Positions 34,014 to 41,298 of a stretch of DNA of 64,000 nt are shown piece by piece. The stretch is from assembly GCF_000217715.1 (NCBI RefSeq), contig NC_015666.1, positions 1,748,270-1,812,269 of the forward strand. The letters are read 5' to 3'. The notes below the pieces were generated by a model. The model had not been told where the DNA came from. It saw only the letters and a list, made by a program, of their open reading frames with translations, and did not search any database. Both the position numbers and the translations under genes were made by a program. The number at the start of each line of letters is the position of its first letter. Within the stretch, counting starts at the first letter, position 1. This stretch comes from Halopiger xanaduensis SH-6. Lineage in GTDB: Archaea > Halobacteriota > Halobacteria > Halobacteriales > Natrialbaceae.

Positions 34014-35207
34014 TTAGATCACGCCGTCGCTTCGAAGCCGTTCGATCTCGTCCTCGGAGAGCCCCAGCCGCTCCCGGTAGATCTCGTCGTTGTCCTCGCC
34101 CTTTCGCGGCGCGGGCTCGATGTCGGGCTTCGCCGACTCCGAGAGCCGGATCGGCGTGCCGGGGACGCGGATCTCACCTTCGGTGGGGTGATCGATCTCG
34201 ACGACCATCTCCCGCTCCTCGAGGTGCGGATCGTGGATCACTTCCTTGACGCTCTGGACCGACCCGCAGGGAACGCCGGCCGCCGAGAGCGTCGTCTCGA
34301 TCTCATCGCGGGTGCGCGTTCGCGTCCACTCCTCGATGGCCGCGTCGACCGTCTCCATGCGTTCGACGCGGTCGACGTTGGTCGCGAACCGGTCGTCGTC
34401 CCGCAGGTCCTCGCGATCGATCGCCTCGCACAAGGCGCGCCAGTGGTCGTCGGACGTACAGAGGATCGCCACGTAGCCGTCGTCGGCCTCGTAGGCGTTG
34501 TAGGGCGCCTTCGCGAGGCTGCTGTGGCGATTGCCCGTCCGCGAGGGCACGTCGGCGTCGTCGTAGTAGTTCGCGAGCTGGGACATGAGCGAGGGGTACA
34601 CCGCGTCCTGCATGCTCGCCTCGACGAACTGGCCCTCGCCGGTCCGTGCGCGCTGGTAGAGCGCCGCCAGCACGCCGGCCGCGAGGTGGATGCCGCCGAG
34701 GAAGTCGCCGGGTGCGATCCCCGTCTTGGTCGGCGGATCGTCGGGTCGGCCGGTCACGTCCATGACGCCGCTTTCGGCCTGCACGATGAGGTCCATCGCC
34801 AGCCGGTCGCTCTTGGGGCCGTCCTCGCCGAAGCCGCTGCCGTGCGCGTAGATCAGTTCGGGGTTGATCTCCGAGAGGGTCTCGTAGCCGAGGCCGAACT
34901 CCTCCATGGTCCCCGGCGCGAAGTTCTCGACGAGGACGTCCGCGTCCCGCACGAGATCTTTGAACAGTTCCTTGCCCCGCTCGGCTTTGAGGTTGAGCGT
35001 GATGCCCGCTTTCGTCGAGTTGAGCATCACGAGTTCGGGCGGTTCGCCATCGCCGTCCGCGACGCGGGAGCGAAGCGGTTCGCCGAACGGAGGTTCGACC
35101 TTCGTCACGTCGGCTCCCAGATACGAGAGCATCAGGGAGCCGTAGGCGCCGTTGTAGATCTGTCCGAGGTCGATGACGTCGACGTCCTCGAGTGCGTGCT
35201 GGTTCAT
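34014..35207 (-). CDS. CaiB/BaiF family CoA-transferase (class III)
   Basis: This class III CoA-transferase (397 residues) moves CoA from a donor thioester to a carboxylic acid. Family landmarks are LEDVDVIDLGQIYNGAYGSLML, LSYLGADVTKVEPP, LNLKAERGKELFKDLVRDADV, ENFAPGTMEEFGL and DLIVQAESGVMDVTG. TGIAPGDFLGGIHLAAGVLAAL places the catalytic Asp at residue 168. It follows the acylating aldehyde dehydrogenase by 42 nt on the same strand, downstream of the tct transporter. It could activate the imported acid to its CoA thioester or pass CoA back after aldehyde oxidation. A TTATC-type element at about 35221-35228 may add a second promoter. Confidence 0.92.
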   Translation of the reverse strand: MNQHALEDVDVIDLGQIYNGAYGSLMLSYLGADVTKVEPPFGEPLRSRVADGDGEPPELVMLNSTKAGITLNLKAERGKELFKDLVRDADVLVENFAPGTMEEFGLGYETLSEINPELIYAHGSGFGEDGPKSDRLAMDLIVQAESGVMDVTGRPDDPPTKTGIAPGDFLGGIHLAAGVLAALYQRARTGEGQFVEASMQDAVYPSLMSQLANYYDDADVPSRTGNRHSSLAKAPYNAYEADDGYVAILCTSDDHWRALCEAIDREDLRDDDRFATNVDRVERMETVDAAIEEWTRTRTRDEIETTLSAAGVPCGSVQSVKEVIHDPHLEEREMVVEIDHPTEGEIRVPGTPIRLSESAKPDIEPAPRKGEDNDEIYRERLGLSEDEIERLRSDGVI

Positions 35208-35249
35208 GGCTGAGTGGTGTCGATAACGTAAGAGGACTCGTGCAGTCGT

Positions 35250-36683
35250 TCAGCGGCCGTACTTCTCGTGATACGAGCCGAAGAGGTCGTCCTCGCTCGG
35301 CTCGTCGGGTTCGACGGTCTCGGCGACCGTCGTCGTGTTGAGGAAGTGCGTGTAATCGATGTTCTCGTCGGTCTGGTTGCCGCCCCAGGTGCCGGCGCCC
35401 ATCGAGAGCGTGAAGTTGAGCCCGTTGTCGAAGCTGCCGCCGTTGCCGTAACACTGGGGCTGGTTGATCAACAGCCGGGCGACGTCGATCTCGTGGCCGA
35501 TACGATCCACGTGGTCGTCGTTGGTCGTGTGCAGGCCGCAGGAGTGGCCGCTCCCCTCGAACGCGAGGATGTCGCTGGTCGTCTCGAGCGCCGCGTCGAA
35601 GTCGGCGGCCTCGTAGAGGGTGAGCACGACCGAGAGCTTCTCGCCGGAGAGGGGATACTCCGCGCCGATGCCCTGCCCTTCGACCATGAAGAAGTCGGCC
35701 TCGTGAGCGTCGGGCGGGAGATCGGCGGCCGCCGCGATCTCGTCCGGCGGCTGTGCGGTGACCTCGCCGGAGAGCGAGCCGTGGCCGTCCGGGAACATGG
35801 TCTCCTCGAGGCGCTCGCGCTCGTCGTCGTCGCAGAGATAGCCGCCCTGAGCCTCGAGCGCGGCGACGGCGTCGTCGTAGACCGACTCGACGATCACCGC
35901 GGCGTTGTCGCTCGAGCAGCTGGTCGCGTAGTCGAAGGTCTTGCTCTTGGCGATACGGTCGGCGGTCGCCTCGAGGTCGGCCGTCGCGTCGACGATCGAG
36001 ACGGCGTTGCCCTCGCCGACGCAGTAGTTGGGCGTCCCCGAGCGCTCGCCCCGGCGGACGTTGCTCGCGGAGCCGGTCACCTGCAGCAGGTCGCACCGAT
36101 CCATCAGCTCGTACGTCTTCTCCTTCTCGACGGGCGCCGGGAGCATCTGGACGAGGTCCCGCGGCGCGCCCACCTTCTCGAGTTCGTCGCGGATGTAGTC
36201 GACCACCAGTTCGCAGGTCGAGCGCCCCGCCGGCGACGGCGAGACGACGATGGCGTTGCGCCCTTTCACCGCCATCATCGCGAGGTTCGCGGGCGTCGTC
36301 CCCGGATTGGTCGAGGGGACGACCGCGCCGACGACGCCGACGGGCTTGGCGATCTCGGTGATGCCCGTCTCCTCGTCTCGCTCGATGACGCCGACGGACG
36401 GCGCCCCCAGCAGGTCGTCCAGCGTGCCGGCCGTCTTGCGTCGCTTTTTGGTGATCTTGTCCTCGACGTTGCCGAAGCCGGTGTCTCGGACCGCCACCTC
36501 CGAAATCTCTCGAGCGCGGTCCTCTTCGTAGATCGCCCAGCCGATCGCCTGTACGAGTTCGTCGACCTGCGCCTGATCGTAGTGCGAGATTTCGTCCATC
36601 GCCGCCCGAGCGCGCTCGAGACAGGCGCCGACGGTGGCGCTGGTCTCCGCGTCCGAATCGACGTGTGAAACGTCAGTTCCCAT
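35250..36683 (-). CDS. Acylating aldehyde dehydrogenase, SauS/EutE-like
   Basis: This is a CoA-acylating aldehyde dehydrogenase (477 residues) that interconverts an aldehyde, NAD(P)+ and CoA with an acyl-CoA. The nucleophile is Cys256 in DYATSCSSDNAAVIVE; other landmarks are IAKPVGVVGAVVPSTNPGTTP, VTGSASNVRRG and GAEYPLSGEKLSVVL. This pattern is that of the EutE/AdhE-N/sulfoacetaldehyde dehydrogenase (SauS) group rather than hydrolytic ALDHs. With a CaiB-type CoA-transferase and a tct transporter next to it, reduction or oxidation of an imported acid via its thioester is likely. The start at 36683 has GCTATACG centred 27 nt upstream, so this gene and the CoA-transferase have their own promoter. 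Confidence 0.88.
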   Translation of the reverse strand: MGTDVSHVDSDAETSATVGACLERARAAMDEISHYDQAQVDELVQAIGWAIYEEDRAREISEVAVRDTGFGNVEDKITKKRRKTAGTLDDLLGAPSVGVIERDEETGITEIAKPVGVVGAVVPSTNPGTTPANLAMMAVKGRNAIVVSPSPAGRSTCELVVDYIRDELEKVGAPRDLVQMLPAPVEKEKTYELMDRCDLLQVTGSASNVRRGERSGTPNYCVGEGNAVSIVDATADLEATADRIAKSKTFDYATSCSSDNAAVIVESVYDDAVAALEAQGGYLCDDDERERLEETMFPDGHGSLSGEVTAQPPDEIAAAADLPPDAHEADFFMVEGQGIGAEYPLSGEKLSVVLTLYEAADFDAALETTSDILAFEGSGHSCGLHTTNDDHVDRIGHEIDVARLLINQPQCYGNGGSFDNGLNFTLSMGAGTWGGNQTDENIDYTHFLNTTTVAETVEPDEPSEDDLFGSYHEKYGR

Positions 36684-36706
36684 AGTCGTGACCTGAAGGC
36701 GTCCCG

Positions 36707-36714
36707 CGTATAGC
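36707..36714 (-). promoter_or_regulatory. TATA element upstream of the acylating dehydrogenase
   Basis: GCTATACG on the minus strand is centred 27 nt from the ATG at 36683. It separates the dehydrogenase/CoA-transferase pair from the tct transporter genes, which would need 68 nt of read-through to share a transcript. Confidence 0.5.
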
Positions 36715-36751
36715 GGTGTTGCCGGCATGTTACATGCCGGCGAGTCGGCCG

Positions 36752-38248
36752 TCAGTTCTTGATCACGGTGATGAGCAGCGAGAGCGCGATGAGGACCAAC
36801 AGCCCGATCGAGATGGGGCTGTTGAACAGGAAGTTCGTCGCGCTCTCGCCGGTCAGCAGCCAGCCGGTGACGAACCCGGATTCGGCGAGATCACCGAGGA
36901 TGACCCCGAGGACGAGACTGACGAGCGGATAGTCGTACACGATAAACAGGATGCCGACCAGCCCGAAGATCAGGACGATGTAGAGGTCGACGGGAGCGTT
37001 CCGCACCGCGAAGCCGCCGATGATCGAGAGCACCGCCACCGAGGGGATGATGTACCGGATCGGAATGTACGCGAGTTTCCCGAAGTATCGCGACCCGGAA
37101 AGCCCGTAGATCAGGATCAGGACGTTTCCGATGAACAGCGAGAGGATCATCGCGTAGACGATGTCGCCGGACGAATCGAACAGCCCGGGGCCGGGGTTCA
37201 GCCCGTGGAGCGCGATCGCGCCCAGCAGCGCCGCCGTCGAGCCGCTGCCCGGAATCCCCAGCGTCAGCGTCGGAATCAGCGCGCCGCCCTGGGTCGCGTT
37301 GTTGCTCGAGTCGGCCGCGATGACGCCCTCGATGATGCCGGTGCCGAACTTGTCGGACAGTTCGTCGCTGGCCCACCGCTTTGCCTCGTTGTACGAGACG
37401 AAGTTCGCCACGTCCGCGCCCGCGCCGGGCAACGAGCCGACGAAGGTGCCGATGAGCGTCCCGCGGGCGAACTCGAGCGGGCGTGCGGCAACCGACCGGG
37501 CGGCGTCGTACACTTCGGACATGCCGCCCTCGACGTTTTGGTCGCCGGTAACGGTGGAGCCGCGGTAGGCGAGCCGGAACACCTCCGCGAGGACGAACAG
37601 GCCGATGAGGACGACGACGAAGTCGACGCCCTCGAGCAGCGTCGTCTGGCCGAAGGTCGCTCGCGACTGGGAGAGCTGCGGGTCGTTCCCGATCGTCCCG
37701 ATCAGCAGGCCGAACAGGCCGGCCAGCAGCGCCTTCGTGAGCGACGCGCCCTTGGCGGCGGGGATGATCGTCAGCGCGAACACGGCGAGCAGGAACATCT
37801 CGGGCGAGCCGAAGTTGAGGGCGAACTCGGAGATCGGCGGGGCGAACACGAGGAGGAAGGCGGCCGCGACCAGCCCAGCGAGTCCGGAGACGATTGCCGA
37901 AACCGCGAGCGCGTAGACCGCCCGTCCCTGCTTCGTCAGTTCGTACCCGTCCCAGCAGGTGACGACCGACCCCGGCGCGCCGGGCGTGTTGATGAGGATC
38001 GCCGGGATCGAGCCGCCGTACACCGCGCCGCCGTACGCCGAGACCAGGAAGATCAGCGCCGCCGTCGACTCGAAGGGGATCGTGATCGGGGTAAACAGCA
38101 CGATCGTCATCGTCGCGGAGAAGCCGGGAATCGCCCCGAAGATGACGCCGATCGCGGTCCCCAGCACGATCGCGAAGAGGATGTACGGACTCGAGAGTAT
38201 GCCGAGGCCGCTCTCGATCGTCGCGGGGAGCAGGAGCGGGTCGATCAT
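36752..38248 (-). CDS. tctA: Tripartite tricarboxylate transporter, large membrane subunit TctA
   Basis: This is the 498-residue permease of a TTT (tripartite tricarboxylate transporter) system, with about twelve membrane segments. The two TctA signatures are GVIFGAIPGFSATMTIVLF near the N terminus and GTFVGSLPGAGADVANFVSY in the middle, plus NNATQGGALIPTLTLGIPGSG. It takes substrate handed over by TctC and uses the ion gradient. The ATG at 38248 overlaps the tctB stop (ATGA). TTT systems carry citrate, other di- and tricarboxylates, sulfonates or aromatic acids. Confidence 0.93.
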   Translation of the reverse strand: MIDPLLLPATIESGLGILSSPYILFAIVLGTAIGVIFGAIPGFSATMTIVLFTPITIPFESTAALIFLVSAYGGAVYGGSIPAILINTPGAPGSVVTCWDGYELTKQGRAVYALAVSAIVSGLAGLVAAAFLLVFAPPISEFALNFGSPEMFLLAVFALTIIPAAKGASLTKALLAGLFGLLIGTIGNDPQLSQSRATFGQTTLLEGVDFVVVLIGLFVLAEVFRLAYRGSTVTGDQNVEGGMSEVYDAARSVAARPLEFARGTLIGTFVGSLPGAGADVANFVSYNEAKRWASDELSDKFGTGIIEGVIAADSSNNATQGGALIPTLTLGIPGSGSTAALLGAIALHGLNPGPGLFDSSGDIVYAMILSLFIGNVLILIYGLSGSRYFGKLAYIPIRYIIPSVAVLSIIGGFAVRNAPVDLYIVLIFGLVGILFIVYDYPLVSLVLGVILGDLAESGFVTGWLLTGESATNFLFNSPISIGLLVLIALSLLITVIKN

Positions 38249-38835
38249 AGCGGCACCCGTAGCCACTGGATGAACACGATCCAGAGGAGGAACGCGAACC
38301 CGATCGAGTAAAACGTCAGGACGAACAGGCTCTCCTCCCCGAACAGGTACAGCGTGGCCGCGAGGTAGGCCACGGTGGCGATGAGGAACCCGACCGGCTC
38401 GAGGACGACGACGTAGGCGGTCGTCAACCCGATCAGCAGCGCCGCGTTCCGCACGGTAAACGGCGAGTCGGTCGCGGTCGCCTCGGCGTCGCGATCGGCC
38501 GTCGTCTCCGACGCAGTCCCGGGTTCGGATTCGGTCCCGGTTTCGGGCTTCGGATCGGTAATAGCCGTCGCCGTCCAGAGGCCGTCCCCGTCCTCGTCCG
38601 GCGATCCGTCGAGCGAAACCGCCTGCTGCACGAGGGTGATAACGGCCAGCGCCGTCGTCGCGTACAGCAGCGGCCCCGCGTACAGCATGGACAGGTCCGG
38701 CAACGCGCGGGTATCCCAGTAGTAAAACAGGCAAAACGCCAGCACGAGCCCCGGGAACAACAGTTCACCCGTATCGATCTCGAGCGTCCGGTCGCCGGCC
38801 GAGAAAGTGAGGACCGGCGGTGTGACTCCCGTCAT
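38245..38835 (-). CDS. tctB: Tripartite tricarboxylate transporter, small membrane subunit TctB
   Basis: This 196-residue small membrane subunit of the TTT transporter has four hydrophobic segments: LLFPGLVLAFCLFYYWDTRAL, LYATTALAVITLVQQ, NAALLIGLTTAYVVVLEPVG and SLFVLTFYSIGFAFLLWI. A long acidic/Thr-rich halophilic insert separates the second and third. It lies between tctC and tctA (5-nt gap and 4-nt overlap), the standard order. Confidence 0.9.
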   Translation of the reverse strand: MTGVTPPVLTFSAGDRTLEIDTGELLFPGLVLAFCLFYYWDTRALPDLSMLYAGPLLYATTALAVITLVQQAVSLDGSPDEDGDGLWTATAITDPKPETGTESEPGTASETTADRDAEATATDSPFTVRNAALLIGLTTAYVVVLEPVGFLIATVAYLAATLYLFGEESLFVLTFYSIGFAFLLWIVFIQWLRVPL

Positions 38836-38840
38836 AGCTG

Positions 38841-39866
38841 CTATCGGTCGTAGATGAAGTTTTCGATGACGTCGGAGTACTCTTCCATGAACTCGGCGGT
38901 CGCCTCGACCTCCTGTTTCGTCTCGTCGGGCCCGCGGTAGTCGATGATCTTATCGAGGCCGCCCTGTTCTTCGGTCCGGGCCTGGAACGCCTCGTCCTCG
39001 AACACCGCGGCGTAGGTCTCCGAGAGCGACTCGAACCGATCCGGATGCTGCTCGCGGACCCCGCCGGGTAACACGACGAGCTTCCACTGCCCGAGCCCCT
39101 CCTCGACCAGCGGGATCTCTTCGAGGCCGAATTCGCCGAACGCCGGCGCGCCCGGCCACAGCTCCTGCTGCTCAGCGGTGTGGGACCCGAGCGAGATCAC
39201 GTCGTCGACGTAGTCGGGATTGAACGCCCAGGGCTGGTTGACGCCGGCGTCGATGTCGCCGGCGAGGACGGCCTGTCGGACGCCCGAGCCGCCCTCCATG
39301 TTGACGATCGTCAGATCGAGGTCGAACGTCTCCTCGACGAGCAGCGCCGACAGCGCCGTGTTCCCGATCGCCGCCGTGATACCGACGGTGGCCCCGTTTT
39401 CGCGGGCGTAGTCGACGAACCCCTCCAGGTCTTCGTACGGGCTGCCCGGCGGCGCGAACCACATCGTCGGATCCCAGTGGTGGGTGCCGAGGTAGTCGAA
39501 GTCCTCGATCCGGTAGGGAGCGTTCTGGAACAGCCACGTCGCCTGCATCTGGGGCATGTTCCACATCGCGAGCGTGAACCCGTCCGCCTCGGAATTGTAC
39601 AGCTCCTCGCCCCCGACCTGCGTCGATCCGCCCGGATGGTTCTCGACGGCGAAGTCGATGTCCAGCAACTCGGACCACGTCGGCGTCGTGACCCGTATCG
39701 ACCGGTCGGTCCCGCCGCCCTGGGACCACGGGACGATCGCCGTAATTCGCGTTTCGTCGAACGTTCCCATGAGGCCGCTCGCCTGGGCGGTGTACGCCGC
39801 CGTCCCCGCCAGACCGGTGGCCCCCGCTGCGATAAACTCCCGTCGGCTCGTGTTTTTTAGTGTCAT
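38841..39866 (-). CDS. tctC: Tripartite tricarboxylate transporter, substrate-binding protein TctC
   Basis: This 341-residue extracytoplasmic solute receptor of the Bug/TctC family has an N-terminal twin-arginine signal (TSRREFIAAGATGLAG). The mature part has ITAIVPWSQGGGTDRSIRV and PGGSTQVGGEELYN, the beta-loop motifs that bind a carboxylate via ordered waters. No lipobox cysteine is visible. It is the first gene of tctC-tctB-tctA; there is no TATA element at -27, so the promoter lies further upstream in the low-GC divergent region. The ligand cannot be read from sequence. Confidence 0.92.
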   Translation of the reverse strand: MTLKNTSRREFIAAGATGLAGTAAYTAQASGLMGTFDETRITAIVPWSQGGGTDRSIRVTTPTWSELLDIDFAVENHPGGSTQVGGEELYNSEADGFTLAMWNMPQMQATWLFQNAPYRIEDFDYLGTHHWDPTMWFAPPGSPYEDLEGFVDYARENGATVGITAAIGNTALSALLVEETFDLDLTIVNMEGGSGVRQAVLAGDIDAGVNQPWAFNPDYVDDVISLGSHTAEQQELWPGAPAFGEFGLEEIPLVEEGLGQWKLVVLPGGVREQHPDRFESLSETYAAVFEDEAFQARTEEQGGLDKIIDYRGPDETKQEVEATAEFMEEYSDVIENFIYDR

Positions 39867-40283
39867 GAGTAGTGCGATTGTCGCGGTTCGTTCCGACTCG
39901 AGACCGGTCGAGTGCGCGCCGTGGCGCGGTCAGCCTCGAGCCGGTCGCTCGAGTTATCGATTCGCCGGCACCTCCGCTCCGGTACTGGTGACATCATTGG
40001 AATTGCTGCGGGATTCGTCGGCGATGCGTCGCCGAGTTGGCTGCCGAAGTGTGCCTCGAAGTACGTGTTTTCCTAACGAGCCGTTCGGGTTGGCTATTCG
40101 GCTTGCTAGTGCAACAGAAACCCCAGATTACGTATCACTTATCGAATTGGTAAAAGGGCAGATATCGACCATCAAAGCCCGATTTTCCGGCAGACAGGGG
40201 AAAATAGTGTGGGAATTCGGAAAAGACGTAGTGGCTTCAAATGCAACCCCAGCGATTTTACTCCCAGTAGCTGGACGTGTCCT
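39867..40283. other. Divergent low-GC region tctC / aldo-keto reductase
   Basis: This 417-nt region shows no gene I can support, although two frames (plus and minus strand, 40060-40280) stay open by chance. The segment 40060-40280 is visibly less GC-rich than its surroundings. Near its right end, GATTTTAC (about 40253-40260) is centred 27 nt upstream of the reductase ATG. The tctC promoter and any operator for the catabolic module should also lie here. Confidence 0.45.
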
Positions 40284-41261
40284 ATGGAATACACGACGCT
40301 CGGTTCGACGGGGATGGAAGTCAGCCGGCTCTGTCTCGGCTGCATGAGCTTCGGCGATCCCGACTGGCGCGAGTGGGTCCTCGAAGAAGAGGAGGGAACG
40401 GAGATCATCGACCGCGCGATCGACCTCGGGATCAACTTCTTCGACACGGCGAACATGTACTCGAAGGGCGAATCCGAACGTATCCTCGGGAACGTCCTCG
40501 AGGGCTACGATCGCGACTGGCCCGTGGTCGCCACGAAGGCGTACATGGAGATGGACGAGGACAACCCGAACGCCAGCGGCCTCTCGCGGAAGGCGATCGA
40601 GCAGGAACTGCAGAACAGCCTCGACCGGCTGGGGATGGACACCGTCGACCTCTACCAGATCCACCGCTGGGACGACGAGACGCCGATCGAGGAGACGATG
40701 CGCGCGCTCGACGACGCCGTGCGGCGCCAGCAGGCGCGCTACATCGGCGCGTCCTCAATGTGGGCCCACCAGTTCGCCGAGTCGCTGCACGCGAGCGACC
40801 GGCTGGGCCTCGAGCGGTTCGTCACGATGCAGGATCACTACAACCTCGTCTACCGCGAGGAGGAACGCGAGATGCTGCCGCTGTGCGAGAAGGAAGGGAT
40901 CGGCGTCATGCCCTGGAGCCCGCTCGCTCGCGGCTACCTCGCCCGGCCCGCCGAGGAGATCGACGCGACGGCTCGCGGCGAATCGGGCGACAAGCTGTAC
41001 GAACACCCGTACCGCGAGGGCGGCGGGCAGGAGATCAACGAGCGCGTGGCCGAACTGGCCGCCGAGAAGGGCGTCACGATGGCGCAGATCGCGCTCGCGT
41101 GGCTGCTCCACAAGGACTGGGTCGACGCCCCCATCATCGGCACGACGAGCGTCGAACACTTAGAGCAGGCCGTCGAGGCGCTCGAGGTCTCGCTCTCCGA
41201 GAGCGACCAGGCGTATCTCGAGGAGCCCTACGAGCCGGTGCCGGTGTCGGGACACGAATAG
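40284..41261 (+). CDS. Aldo/keto reductase
   Basis: This NAD(P)H-dependent oxidoreductase (325 residues) has the AKR barrel and the catalytic tetrad: Asp and Tyr in FFDTANMYSKG, Lys in VVATKAYM and His in YQIHRWDDETP. The C-terminal PWSPLARGYLARP and APIIGTTSVEHLEQAVEAL regions bind the cofactor. It is similar in type to YghZ/AKR11-AKR13 proteins. It is divergent from the tct operon and could reduce the aldehyde produced by the acylating dehydrogenase, though general aldehyde detoxification is as likely. The start at 40284 fits a TATA element 27 nt upstream. Confidence 0.9.
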   Translation: MEYTTLGSTGMEVSRLCLGCMSFGDPDWREWVLEEEEGTEIIDRAIDLGINFFDTANMYSKGESERILGNVLEGYDRDWPVVATKAYMEMDEDNPNASGLSRKAIEQELQNSLDRLGMDTVDLYQIHRWDDETPIEETMRALDDAVRRQQARYIGASSMWAHQFAESLHASDRLGLERFVTMQDHYNLVYREEEREMLPLCEKEGIGVMPWSPLARGYLARPAEEIDATARGESGDKLYEHPYREGGGQEINERVAELAAEKGVTMAQIALAWLLHKDWVDAPIIGTTSVEHLEQAVEALEVSLSESDQAYLEEPYEPVPVSGHE

Positions 41262-41298
41262 CCGGTCCGCCGTCCTCCCTTCGCTCGTCACTGACCGG

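Noticed and set aside
40060-40280. A decayed gene in the tctC/aldo-keto reductase gap
   Set aside because: Neither open frame resembles a known regulator or transposase; I keep only the observation that the DNA is less GC-rich.
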